Origin: Magnetospirillum sp. SS-4
GTDB lineage: Bacteria; Pseudomonadota; Alphaproteobacteria; Rhodospirillales; Magnetospirillaceae
Length of the DNA stretch: 64,000 nucleotides
Assembly: GCF_902729425.1 (NCBI RefSeq)
Contig: NZ_CACVCH010000024.1
Span: 81,996 to 145,995 of the forward strand
Direction: 5' to 3'
This document shows positions 8,340-16,384 of the stretch, in pieces; positions within the stretch are counted from its first letter, which is position 1; every line of letters starts with the position of its first letter. A program made the translations under genes and the position numbers. The notes beneath the pieces were generated by a model. The model was not told the origin of the DNA, made no database searches, and was given only the letters and a program-made list of their open reading frames with translations.

Positions 8340-8504
8340 TCACTTCGCCTCCTGGCCGGCTGCGTAGGCGGCTTCCAGAGCGGCCTTGATGCCCCAGACC
8401 GAAAGCTCGTGGAAGTCGAGGCGGTCGCTGTTGCGGGTCTCCAGGGTTTCCATGTCCAGGATGGTGGCAGCGATGTTCGCCAGGGCTTCGTCGCGGGTTT
8501 GCAT
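8340..8504 (-). CDS. Small phage protein, DUF6900-like
   Basis: 54 aa from an ATG preceded by GGAGGGAC; longer in-frame starts lack a ribosome site. The core ETLETRNSDRLDFHELSVW, then IKAALEAAYAAG, matches my memory of the DUF6900 family, tiny proteins frequent in alphaproteobacterial prophages and plasmids, with no known function. It sits two bases from the next minus-strand gene, forming a small operon. Confidence 0.6.
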   Translation of the reverse strand: MQTRDEALANIAATILDMETLETRNSDRLDFHELSVWGIKAALEAAYAAGQEAK

Positions 8505-8596
8505 CGTGGTGTCCCTCCGTTTTGGTGGACCCAGTAACGCTCTCCTGCGCAGGCTTATCAAGTCGATTACTCAATCATTTTCAATGGATTAGAGTG

Positions 8597-8806
8597 ATGG
8601 CCCAATCCCGCCGCATGTCGTTGGCCGAGGCCATCGCCAACGTGATCATCGGCTACATTCTGGCGGTGGCGACGCAGGTGGCGGTGTTCCCGCTGTTCGG
8701 TATCCGCATCGCCATCTCGGACGATTTGGCCATCGGCGGGATCTTCGCCCTGGTGTCCCTGCTGCGCGGTTTCGTCCTACGGCGGGTCTTCGAGCGATTC
8801 CGGTGA
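8597..8806 (+). CDS. Small membrane protein, DUF7220-like
   Basis: 69 aa from ATG at 8597. A basic N-terminus (QSRRMSLAEA) precedes two hydrophobic segments (about residues 12-34 and 43-60), and the C-terminus is RRVFERFR, so it should be an inner-membrane hairpin with both ends in the cytoplasm. I recall this as a phage-associated family (DUF7220). It is not clearly a holin, since the late genes carry their own. It runs divergently from the two small minus-strand genes. Confidence 0.55.
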   Translation: MAQSRRMSLAEAIANVIIGYILAVATQVAVFPLFGIRIAISDDLAIGGIFALVSLLRGFVLRRVFERFR

Positions 8807-8872
8807 GGGCTTGGATTCGGGCGCGCCCGAATCTACTGTTCGAAATCGCGTCCAAGAAAGGTTTCGTTAACC

Positions 8873-9142
8873 ATGTCCAAGTCTGCCCTCTCGAAGTCCG
8901 TCCGCGAGGCCACCGGCTGCACCGTCGCCCAGGCCGATGCCGCCGTCGAGGCCATGCTGTCCACCATCATCGACGGTGTGAAGACCGATGGCAGCTTCCG
9001 CCTGATCGGCTTCGGCACCTTTGCCAAGGCCGAGCGCCCCGCGCGCCAGGGCCGCAATCCAAAGACCGGCGAGACCATCGACATTGCCGCCTCCACGAGC
9101 ATCAAGTTCAGCACGGCAGCGGCTTTGAAGAAGTCGCTGTAA
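8873..9142 (+). CDS. HU-family nucleoid-associated DNA-binding protein
   Basis: 89 aa, the normal HU/IHF length. It has the HU pattern: an N-terminal helical dimerisation part (SKSALSKSVREATG), then the IGFGTFAKAERPARQGRNPKTGE segment, in which the beta arms carry the RNPKTGE minor-groove signature. HU bends and compacts DNA. A phage copy may serve replication, packaging or regulation. The host surely has its own copy, so this looks like a phage paralogue. Confidence 0.9.
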   Translation: MSKSALSKSVREATGCTVAQADAAVEAMLSTIIDGVKTDGSFRLIGFGTFAKAERPARQGRNPKTGETIDIAASTSIKFSTAAALKKSL

Positions 9143-9145
9143 GTC

Positions 9146-9343
9146 ATGGCGGTCAATCCCGAGCATGTGGCCCGTGCTGCGAATGACCTGATGGATCACT
9201 ATGGTCGGGCCGCTCTCGATGAGGCCAAGACGCAGGTGGACCGCGCATCGAGGGCCGGTGATATGCCGGCCCTCGATCAAGCCCTGATGGTTCTGACCGA
9301 AATCGAGCGCCATCAGGGCAGTTCGTCCACGCCGGTGATGTAG
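9146..9343 (+). CDS. Small conserved helical protein
   Basis: 65 aa, starting three bases after the HU stop. It is predicted mostly helical (VARAANDLMDHYGRAALDEAKTQ, then DMPALDQALMVLTEIERHQ), a pattern I know from small proteobacterial proteins of unknown function often found beside phage or restriction genes. Its 3' end overlaps the convergent gene at 9313-9510. No catalytic motif is visible. Confidence 0.5.
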   Translation: MAVNPEHVARAANDLMDHYGRAALDEAKTQVDRASRAGDMPALDQALMVLTEIERHQGSSSTPVM

Positions 9344-9510
9344 GAATCGCCCTTGTTCCAAGACCCTTCGTCGAGTTCCCACTCGGTGTCGGCGCTGTCG
9401 TGCAGTTTCTCGAAGGCCGCCGTCTCGGCCTGTTCCGGCGTTGCCGCCTCGACCTCAACGACGGTGCTTTCGGTGACGTCGCGGGTGATGATCACGCTGT
9501 AGCGGGGCAT
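9313..9510 (-). CDS. Small acidic hypothetical protein
   Basis: 65 aa. An N-terminal beta-strand (MPRYSVIITRDVTES), a middle helix rich in Ala and Glu, and a C-terminal DEGSWNKGDSYI segment suggest a small alpha/beta protein. It is followed on the same strand by nothing before the convergent small gene and lies nine bases downstream of the DUF3489-like gene, so it is probably co-transcribed with it. Function unknown. Confidence 0.5.
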   Translation of the reverse strand: MPRYSVIITRDVTESTVVEVEAATPEQAETAAFEKLHDSADTEWELDEGSWNKGDSYITGVDELP

Positions 9511-9519
9511 GGGCGGCTC

Positions 9520-10083
9520 CTACTCGGCAATTTTGTAGGTGCGGCCCCGGATTTCATGCTTCTCGCTGGTGATCGTCAGGCCCAGCTTCTTCTTCAAGGC
9601 CCCGGCAATCGCCCCCCTGACGGTGTGTGCCGCCCAGCCAAACTCCGCAGCGATTTCGGCGATGCTGGCGCCCTCGGGCTGCCGCAGCATGGTGATCAGT
9701 GCCTCCTGCTTGGTGCCCTCGCGGGTCTTGCGCGGCGCGTTCGGGCCGTGGGCGCCCGTGGGCGGAGTTTCTGGCTGGTCGGCCATGTCAGTCGCCGGCA
9801 CCTCTTCCGGCGCCCCGTCTGCGCCCGTGTCGCCAACAATGCCCAGGGCCGCGTAGGCTGCGGCGGTGGCGCGGAGCGTCAGCGGGGTGCCGTCTTCGTC
9901 CTCGCGCCAGACCGGGGCGCCGGGTTCGGCGGGGATTTCCTCGGCCAGTTCCTTCTTGATCAAGCTGCTCAGCACTATGTTGACCGCGCCGCCCTTCAGG
10001 GACGCGGTGATGGGCAGCAGAAAACCACCTTTGCGGGCGCAGGCGGTGGACAGGATGACGGCTTGGGCATCGGACAGCGACAT
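9520..10083 (-). CDS. DUF3489-type helix-turn-helix protein
   Basis: 187 aa from ATG at 10083, which has GGAGGGA upstream; a longer in-frame start is less likely. The C-terminal 80 residues (TKQEALITMLRQPEGASIAEIAAEFGW, then HTVRGAIAGALKKKLGL) match the winged-helix DUF3489 domain common in alphaproteobacterial phages and plasmids. The N-terminal half (SLSDAQAVILSTAC) is also typical of the longer members. It presumably binds DNA as a phage regulator. Part of a minus-strand operon with 9313-9510. Confidence 0.75.
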   Translation of the reverse strand: MSLSDAQAVILSTACARKGGFLLPITASLKGGAVNIVLSSLIKKELAEEIPAEPGAPVWREDEDGTPLTLRATAAAYAALGIVGDTGADGAPEEVPATDMADQPETPPTGAHGPNAPRKTREGTKQEALITMLRQPEGASIAEIAAEFGWAAHTVRGAIAGALKKKLGLTITSEKHEIRGRTYKIAE

Positions 10084-10180
10084 GGTGGTTCCCTCCGGGA
10101 TGCGACGCGGGCAATCCACGCCTGTACCACCCCGAGCCCCGCCGGGGAGACCCGGTCGGGGCGGCAGGGAAAGGCACCAA

Positions 10181-10537
10181 TCAGGCGACGTCGGCCTGGA
10201 TCTCGAAGTGGGTGACGAAGCCCGTCAGGTAGGGCCGCCCGTGGGGGATGCCGGTGTCGCGCGACGTGTTCCGGCTGATCCGCCAGCCCATCCAGCGGGC
10301 CACCGCCGCCTCGGTGGCCGTCGCCAGCGGCTGGCCGGCAAACAATCCGTTGGCGACGTCGTCGGCGAAGTGGCGTCCGCAGGTCGAGTCGAGGAAGTCC
10401 CGCACCGCCGCGTCGGGGCAGCCGGTGGCGGCCTGGATCGCGGGCATCGCCAAGCCCCAGGCCGCGGCGGAATCGGCGTGGTGGCGGATGGTTCCGAAGA
10501 AGCCCCAATCGGGGTTGTTGGTGGGCAGGGTGGACAT
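10181..10537 (-). CDS. Phage-associated conserved hypothetical protein
   Basis: 118 aa from the ATG at 10537 with GGAGG upstream. Features are NPDWGFFGTIRHHADSAAAW near the N-terminus and DFLDSTCGRHFADDV in the middle. I know this type as a recurrent small protein of alphaproteobacterial mobile elements without a known role. It is transcribed away from the packaging genes, so its promoter and that of the terminase operon probably share the 10538-10638 interval. Confidence 0.55.
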   Translation of the reverse strand: MSTLPTNNPDWGFFGTIRHHADSAAAWGLAMPAIQAATGCPDAAVRDFLDSTCGRHFADDVANGLFAGQPLATATEAAVARWMGWRISRNTSRDTGIPHGRPYLTGFVTHFEIQADVA

Positions 10538-10638
10538 GCTGGCCTCCTTTGTTCGTGGGACCATCAATCACTCTGCGGGCGGGACACATCAACCGGATAA
10601 GCCGGTTCCTTCATTGCTTTCTCAGGCGACTTCCGATC

Positions 10639-11184
10639 ATGGGATTATCCGTCCGCGAATACGCCCGCAGGCGGGGCGTCAGCCATACCGCCGTGCGCAA
10701 GGCGGTGCAGACGGGGCGCATTCCGCAGGAGCCCGACGGCACCATCGACCCGGTCAAGGCCGACGCCGCCTGGGATGCCCGGACTGATCCGGCCCGGAAA
10801 GCGCCGTCAGCCCCGGTGGCTGCGATAGCCGCTCCGCCGCCGGTCGCCCCTAGTCCGAAGCCGACAGCATCGCCACCGCCACCCGCCGCCTCCGGCGCCA
10901 CCTTCGCCCAGGCGCGGACCATGCATGAGGTGGCCAAGGCGCAGAAGGCACGGCTGCAGGTGGATCGCCTCAAGGAAGAGGTGGTCGACCGGGCGCGGGC
11001 CTCGGCCCTGGTGTTCAAGCTGGCCCGCCAGGAGCGCGATGCCTGGATCACCTGGCCGGCACGGGTCGCCGCCCAGATGGCGCTGGAGGCCGGGATCGAC
11101 GCCCACACCATGCAGACCCTGCTGGAAACCTATGTGAGGGATCACCTTGGGGAACTCGCCGCCATCGAGCCGAATTTCCGGTGA
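10639..11184 (+). CDS. Terminase small subunit (Nu1-like)
   Basis: 181 aa from ATG at 10639. The N-terminus (LSVREYARRRGVSHTAVRKAVQTGRIPQ) is a MerR/excisionase-like winged helix as in lambda gpNu1. A Pro/Ala linker and a long basic helical part follow (ARTMHEVAKAQKARLQVDRL, then ARQERDAWITWPARVA). The protein should recognise the packaging site and load the large terminase onto phage DNA. It overlaps the large-terminase frame and opens the virion operon. Confidence 0.82.
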   Translation: MGLSVREYARRRGVSHTAVRKAVQTGRIPQEPDGTIDPVKADAAWDARTDPARKAPSAPVAAIAAPPPVAPSPKPTASPPPPAASGATFAQARTMHEVAKAQKARLQVDRLKEEVVDRARASALVFKLARQERDAWITWPARVAAQMALEAGIDAHTMQTLLETYVRDHLGELAAIEPNFR

Positions 11185-13111
11185 CACCCTGGGCTTCCGG
11201 GGATCGGAGATCCTGCTCCAGGCTTGGCGCGACGGATTGCGGCCCGATCCGCTGCTGACGGTGTCGGAATGGGCCGACCGGCACCGGGTCTTGTCCAGCC
11301 GCGCCTCCGCCGAGCCGGGCCGCTACCGCACGGCCCGCACGCCGTATTTGCGCGAGATCATGGATTGCCTGTCGCCGTCCCATCCCTGCCGGCGGGTGGT
11401 GTTCATGAAGGGCGCCCAGGTCGGCGCGACCGAAGCCGGCAACAACTTCCTCGGCTTCATCATCCACCATGCCCCCGGCCCAGTGCTGGCGGTGCAGCCC
11501 ACCGTCGAGATGGCCAAGCGCAACTCGCGCCAGCGCATCGATACCCTGATTGACGAAAGCCCCATCTTGCGCGAGCGGGTCAAGCCGGCCCGCTCGCGCG
11601 ACGCCGGCAACACCATGCTGTCGAAGGACTTTCCCGGCGGCACCCTGGTAATGACCGGGGCCAACAGCGCGGTGGGCCTGCGCTCTATGCCTGCCCGTTA
11701 CCTGTTCCTCGACGAGGTCGATGCCTACCCGGCCTCGGCCGACGAGGAGGGCGACCCGGTGGCGCTGGCCTGTGCCCGCATGGCCACCTTCGCCCACCGC
11801 GCCAAGGCGTTCCTGGTCTCGACGCCGACCATTCGCGGGCTGTCGCGGATCGAGCGGGAATTCGAGGCATCCGACCAGCGCCGCTTCTTCGTGCCGTGCC
11901 CCCATTGCGGCGAAATGCAGTGGCTGAAGTTCGAGCGGCTGAAATGGGACAAGGGCCAACCCGCCTCAGTCCATTACCTGTGCGAGGCCTGCGACCAGCC
12001 GATCACCGAATCGGCCAAGGCCACCATGCTGGCGGCAGGCGTTTGGCGGGCCACAGCGGTGGCCGAGGATCCCGGCACCGTCGGCTTCCACATCTCGGCG
12101 CTCTATTCGCCGCCCGGCTGGCAGTCCTGGGAGAGCATCGCCCGTCTGTGGGAAGCGGCGCAGGGATCCGACGATGCACTGCGGGTGTTCCGCAACACCG
12201 TGCTGGGCGAAACCTGGGTCGAGAGCGGTGAAGCCCCCGACTGGCAGCGGCTCTACGACCGCCGCGAAACCTGGGCCAATGGCAGCGTGCCTGCCGGCGG
12301 GTTGTTCCTCACCGCCGGGGCCGACGTCCAGAAGGACCGCGTCGAGATCGACGTCTGGGCCTGGGGCCGCAATCTGGAAAGCTGGCTGGTCGATCACATC
12401 GTCATCGATAGCGGGCCGGAACATGCCGAAACCTGGACGGCGCTGGAGCGGGTGCTGGGCCAGACCTGGACCCATGCCAGCGGCGCAGCCCTCAAGATCG
12501 CCCGTCTGGCCATCGACAGCGGTTACGAATCCTCGGCGGTCTATACCTGGGGCCGCCGGATGGGCGTCGGCCAGGTCTCGCCCATCAAGGGCGTGGAGGG
12601 CTTCAACCGCTCCAGCCCGGTCTCCGGCCCCACCCTGGTCGATGCCACCGAGGGCGGCAAGAAGGTGCGCCGTGGTGCCCGCCTGTGGACGGTAGCGGTG
12701 TCCACCTTCAAGTCGGAGACCTACCGGTACCTGCGGCTCGAACGGCCCACCGACGAGGAACTGGCCGAGGGTGTCCGTTTCCCGGCCGGAACGGTGCATC
12801 TGCCATCGTGGGCGGATTCGGAGTGGTGCAAGCAATTCGTCGCCGAGCAACTGGTGACGGTCAAGAACCGCCGCGGCTTCTCCAAGCTGGAATGGCAGAA
12901 GCTGCGCGAGCGCAACGAGGCGTTGGATTGCCGGGTCTATGCCCGCGCCGCCGCCTGGATCGCCGGTGCCGACCGCTGGCCCGAGGCCAAATGGCGCGAT
13001 CTGGAAGGGCAACTGGTCGTCGTCGCCAGCACCAGCGACCCCGAAGCCGGGCAGGTGCGCCGGATCGCCCGCCGTCCCCGGCGGATCATCAAGTTCAGCG
13101 GGATGCACTGA
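11147..13111 (+). CDS. Terminase large subunit, GpA family
   Basis: 654 aa with a TTG start at 11147; the exact start is uncertain because no ATG or GTG precedes the conserved region. The ATPase half shows KGAQVGATEAGNN (Walker A-like) and YLFLDEVDAYP (Walker B). A zinc-ribbon-like CPHCGEMQW plus CEACDQPI follows, then the nuclease half with DSGYESSAVY. The motor-nuclease pumps phage DNA into proheads and cuts concatemers; cos-type cutting is expected by analogy to lambda gpA. Confidence 0.92.
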   Translation: MGNSPPSSRISGDTLGFRGSEILLQAWRDGLRPDPLLTVSEWADRHRVLSSRASAEPGRYRTARTPYLREIMDCLSPSHPCRRVVFMKGAQVGATEAGNNFLGFIIHHAPGPVLAVQPTVEMAKRNSRQRIDTLIDESPILRERVKPARSRDAGNTMLSKDFPGGTLVMTGANSAVGLRSMPARYLFLDEVDAYPASADEEGDPVALACARMATFAHRAKAFLVSTPTIRGLSRIEREFEASDQRRFFVPCPHCGEMQWLKFERLKWDKGQPASVHYLCEACDQPITESAKATMLAAGVWRATAVAEDPGTVGFHISALYSPPGWQSWESIARLWEAAQGSDDALRVFRNTVLGETWVESGEAPDWQRLYDRRETWANGSVPAGGLFLTAGADVQKDRVEIDVWAWGRNLESWLVDHIVIDSGPEHAETWTALERVLGQTWTHASGAALKIARLAIDSGYESSAVYTWGRRMGVGQVSPIKGVEGFNRSSPVSGPTLVDATEGGKKVRRGARLWTVAVSTFKSETYRYLRLERPTDEELAEGVRFPAGTVHLPSWADSEWCKQFVAEQLVTVKNRRGFSKLEWQKLRERNEALDCRVYARAAAWIAGADRWPEAKWRDLEGQLVVVASTSDPEAGQVRRIARRPRRIIKFSGMH

Positions 13112-13113
13112 TC

Positions 13114-13323
13114 ATGACCCTCGACGAAATGAAGGCCGAACGCGAACGGGTGCTGGCGCGGCGCAATTCCCTGGTGGCCCGCGTCACCGTGGGCGACCGC
13201 ACCGTCCAATACGACCTGACCCAGGCCAATCATGTTCTGGCCGATCTCGACCGCCGCATCGCCGTGCTGGAGGGCAAGAAGCCCCGCCGCCGGATTCTCG
13301 CCGTCGCCACCAAGGGGCTGTGA
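13114..13323 (+). CDS. Head-tail joining protein, gpW-like
   Basis: 69 aa between TerL and portal, the exact place and size of lambda gpW. It begins with a charged helix (TLDEMKAERERVLARRNSL), then a short strand pair (VTVGDRTVQYD) and a second helix with a basic tail. Such proteins sit under the portal and are needed for DNA retention and tail attachment. Identification rests on size, position and the helical pattern. Confidence 0.75.
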   Translation: MTLDEMKAERERVLARRNSLVARVTVGDRTVQYDLTQANHVLADLDRRIAVLEGKKPRRRILAVATKGL

Positions 13324-13325
13324 TC

Positions 13326-14750
13326 ATGCTGTCGGGACTGCGCAGGAGGATCGGCGCTCTGATCGGTGGCTTCGAGGCCGCCCAGGGCAGCCGCCGGCTC
13401 AAGGGCTTCCAGCCCAGCCGCGCCCACGTCAACACCCTGATCGCCGCCGCCGGCTCGGACATCACCGCCCGTGCCCGCTATCTGGTGCGCAACAACGGCT
13501 ATGCCCTCAACGCCGCCGAAAGCTGGACCGGCAACGCTGTGGGCACCGGCATCAAGCCGTCGTCGCTGATCGCCGACAAGGATCTGAAGACCCGGGTGCA
13601 GCAGCTCTGGCTGGCCTGGACCGACGAGTCCGATGCCGAGGGGCTGACCGATTTTTATGGGCAGCAGCGCCGTGCTGCCCGTGAGGTGTTCATCGCCGGC
13701 GAGGTGTTCTTCCGCTTCCGTCCCCGCCGGCCGGAGGACGGGCTGGCGGTGCCACTGCAGCTTCAGATGCTGCCCTCCGAAATGCTGCCGCTGACCAGGA
13801 CAGAAACCCTGCCCGGCGGCAACGTCATCCGCCAGGGGATCGAATTCGACCGCATCGGCCGCCGCGTCGCCTATCACTTCCTGCGCCGCCACCCCGGTGA
13901 TCTCACCGATCCCGGCCTGGCGGGCGAGACGGTGCGGGTTCCGGCGTCCGAGATCATTCACGTCATCGACCCGGTGGAATCCGGCCAGCTTCGCGGCGTG
14001 TCGCGGCTGGCTCCGGCGGTGGTGAAGCTGTTCCTGCTCGACCAGTACGACGACGCAGAGTTGGAGCGCAAGAAGATCGCGGCCATGTACGCCATGTTCG
14101 TGACCTCGCCGGCCCCCGCCGACGTGATCGACGTGGTCGATGATGGTTCCGGCGACCGCATCGTCGAGGTGCAGCCCGGCCAGGTGGTGCCGCTGGAGCC
14201 GGGCGAGCAGATCCAGACCTCGGCCCCTGCCGATGTCGGCGGATCGTATGAGCCGTTCGAGTACCGCACCCTGCTGCAGATCTCCGCCGCCACCGGGGTG
14301 CCCTACGCCTACCTGTCCAACGACATGCTGAAGGCCAACTACTCCAACTCGCGCATGGCGCTGCTGGAGTTCCGCCGCCGGGTCGAGGCGTGGCAGCACT
14401 CGGTGATGGTCCATCAGATGTGCCGGGTGGTGTGGCAGCGCTGGATGGACGTGGCCGTGTTGTCCGGGGCGCTCGACATTCCCGGCTATGAGCGCAACCG
14501 CGCCAGCTTCATCGCCTGCTCCTGGCTGCCGCCGAAATGGGACTGGGTCGATCCGCTGAAAGACACCAAGGCCGAGATCGAGCAGATCGGTGCCGGCCTG
14601 AAAAGCCGCACCCAGGCCCTGGCCGAGCGCGGCTTCGACGCCGAGCAGGTGGATGCGGAGATCGCCGCCGACCGGGACCGGGAACAGCGGCTGGGGCTGG
14701 CCTTCGGGTCCGATCCGTCACCGCTCCTGCTGCCCCCACCGACACCGTAA
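13326..14750 (+). CDS. Phage portal protein, lambda gpB family
   Basis: 474 aa from the ATG at 13326; longer in-frame extensions lie inside upstream genes. Typical lambda portal features include the early LIAAAGSDITARARYLVRNN segment, AGEVFFRFRPR, the HVIDPVESGQLRGVS stretch and the YLSNDMLKANYSNSRMALL motif near residue 340. Twelve copies form the ring through which DNA enters and the tail attaches. It is followed nine bases later by the protease gene. Confidence 0.92.
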   Translation: MLSGLRRRIGALIGGFEAAQGSRRLKGFQPSRAHVNTLIAAAGSDITARARYLVRNNGYALNAAESWTGNAVGTGIKPSSLIADKDLKTRVQQLWLAWTDESDAEGLTDFYGQQRRAAREVFIAGEVFFRFRPRRPEDGLAVPLQLQMLPSEMLPLTRTETLPGGNVIRQGIEFDRIGRRVAYHFLRRHPGDLTDPGLAGETVRVPASEIIHVIDPVESGQLRGVSRLAPAVVKLFLLDQYDDAELERKKIAAMYAMFVTSPAPADVIDVVDDGSGDRIVEVQPGQVVPLEPGEQIQTSAPADVGGSYEPFEYRTLLQISAATGVPYAYLSNDMLKANYSNSRMALLEFRRRVEAWQHSVMVHQMCRVVWQRWMDVAVLSGALDIPGYERNRASFIACSWLPPKWDWVDPLKDTKAEIEQIGAGLKSRTQALAERGFDAEQVDAEIAADRDREQRLGLAFGSDPSPLLLPPPTP

Positions 14751-14758
14751 GGACCGAC

Positions 14759-15967
14759 ATGCACGATCTGCCCCATCTCGCAGCCCGTCTGTACGGGACG
14801 CCGCTGCTGGTTGCCCGCAGCAAGCTGGATGTGATCCTTGGCGCCCTTACCCCTCGGTTGGCCGGGCAGCCTCTTTCCTTCGACGGTGAGGCAGCTTCGA
14901 TCGGCGATGTCGTGGTCACCACCGACGGCATCGCCATCGTGCCGGTGATCGGCACCCTGGTGGCCCGCTCCGGATATCTGGGTGCCGCCAGCGGGTTGAC
15001 CGCTTATTCCGACATCGCCGAAGCCATCGAGGCGGCGGCCACCGATCCCGGCATCCGCGCCATCCTGCTGGATGTGGATTCCTCCGGCGGCGAGGTGGGC
15101 GGTCTGTTTGATCTGGTCGACCACGTCCAGGCCATCCGGGCGCAATGCGGCAAGCCCATCTGGGCGGTAGCCGACGAGGCGGCGCTGTCGGCGGCCTACG
15201 CCATCGCCTGCACCGCCGACCGATTGTACGTCACCCAGACCGGGGAGGTTGGCTCCATCGGCGTGGTGGCGGTCCACCGCGACGAATCCGGGGCCGATGC
15301 CCAGGCCGGGCTGACCTGGAGCTTCGTTCATGCCGGAGCCTGCAAGGTGGACGGCAATCCCCACCAGCCGCTGTCCGACTCTGCCCGCGCCACGCTCCAG
15401 GCCGACGTGGATGCCCTTTATGGCCGGTTCGTCGATCTGGTCGCCAAGTGCCGCAAGAAGCCGCCCGAAGCGATCCGCGCCACCGAGGCGGCGGTCTATC
15501 GCGGCGACCAGGCTGTGGCCGCCGGGCTGGCCGACAAGGTCGGCACCCTGCGTGTCGCCCTGGCCGATCTCGGGGCCGTGCTGGCCCGACCCACCATTTC
15601 CCGCCCCATCGCCGCCCGAAAGGAAGTCCCGATGTCCGAATCCCAGGGGGAAATCCCCGTGATCGCTGCGGTGCCCCAGCCGCCCGCCCAGGCCAACGCC
15701 GATCTGGAGCAGCGCCTGCGCGCCGAATATGCCGAGATCAGCGCCGTCGCCGCCCAGGCCGCCCGCCTCGGCGTGACCATCGATCCCGCCGAGGCCATGG
15801 CCAAGGGCATCCGCCCCGAAGCCCTGCGCCGTTCGGTGCTGGATCAACTGGCCGAGCGTTCCGATGCCACCGACGTGGTGGCCGCTGCTCCGCCGTTCGC
15901 CACCCCCAAGACCGAAACCGAAAGCCCCATCGTCCGGCGTGCCCGCGAAGCCGCCTCCCGCAAATAA
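14759..15967 (+). CDS. Prohead protease, S49/ClpP family (gpC-like)
   Basis: 402 aa. The N-terminal 290 residues are an S49 signal-peptide-peptidase-like serine protease: DVDSSGGEVGG, then ADEAALSAAYAIACTADR with the candidate catalytic Ser in AALSAAY and a downstream Lys in the GEVGSIGVV region. The C-terminal 110 residues are Ala/Glu-rich and helical, as in lambda gpC, where the tail contains the scaffold Nu3. The enzyme trims scaffold and capsid proteins during head maturation. A likely nested start is described separately. Confidence 0.9.
   Translation: MHDLPHLAARLYGTPLLVARSKLDVILGALTPRLAGQPLSFDGEAASIGDVVVTTDGIAIVPVIGTLVARSGYLGAASGLTAYSDIAEAIEAAATDPGIRAILLDVDSSGGEVGGLFDLVDHVQAIRAQCGKPIWAVADEAALSAAYAIACTADRLYVTQTGEVGSIGVVAVHRDESGADAQAGLTWSFVHAGACKVDGNPHQPLSDSARATLQADVDALYGRFVDLVAKCRKKPPEAIRATEAAVYRGDQAVAAGLADKVGTLRVALADLGAVLARPTISRPIAARKEVPMSESQGEIPVIAAVPQPPAQANADLEQRLRAEYAEISAVAAQAARLGVTIDPAEAMAKGIRPEALRRSVLDQLAERSDATDVVAAAPPFATPKTETESPIVRRAREAASRK
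15632..15967 (+). CDS. Nested scaffold protein from internal start (Nu3-like)
   Basis: An in-frame ATG at 15632 (MSESQGEIPV) is preceded by AAAGGAAG, a good ribosome site six to eight bases upstream, inside the protease gene. The product would be the last 111 residues: proline-containing at first, then charged and helical (NADLEQRLRAEYAEISAVAA). Lambda uses the same device, gpC and its nested scaffold Nu3. Translation from this start is inferred, not proven. Confidence 0.6.
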   Translation: MSESQGEIPVIAAVPQPPAQANADLEQRLRAEYAEISAVAAQAARLGVTIDPAEAMAKGIRPEALRRSVLDQLAERSDATDVVAAAPPFATPKTETESPIVRRAREAASRK

Positions 15968-15979
15968 GGACTCATCGCC

Positions 15980-16369
15980 ATGCCGACGTTGACCGCATCG
16001 CCCACCCTGGGTGACCTGCTGAAATTCGAGTGCAATCCCAGCTATGGCCGCGAGACCGTAACGATGAAGGCCGGCGCCAATTACCCGCTCGGCTCCGTGC
16101 TCGGCAAGATCACAGCCAGCGGCGAATACCGCCTGTCGCCCGCCGCCGAGGTGGTCGGGGACGAGGGGGCCGAAACCGCCATCGCCGTGCTGCTGGAAGC
16201 GGTGGACGCCACCGGCGCCGCCACCACCGGCCTGATCGCCGCCCGCGGCCCGGTCATCCTGGCCGAAGCTGCCCTGGTGTTCGACGCCTCGGTGGATCAG
16301 CCCGCCGAACGGGCCGCCAAGGTCACCCAGCTTTCTGCCCAGGGCCTCGTCGCCCGCGCCACCGTCTGA
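15980..16369 (+). CDS. Head decoration protein, gpD family
   Basis: 129 aa between protease and capsid, the place and size of lambda gpD. It has a beta-rich, Ala/Gly-rich sequence with GANYPLGSVLGKI and RGPVILAEAALVFD. Trimers of such proteins clamp the expanded capsid lattice from outside. The C-terminus is not truncated. Confidence 0.88.
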   Translation: MPTLTASPTLGDLLKFECNPSYGRETVTMKAGANYPLGSVLGKITASGEYRLSPAAEVVGDEGAETAIAVLLEAVDATGAATTGLIAARGPVILAEAALVFDASVDQPAERAAKVTQLSAQGLVARATV

Positions 16370-16384
16370 ACGGAGTTCCTCTTC

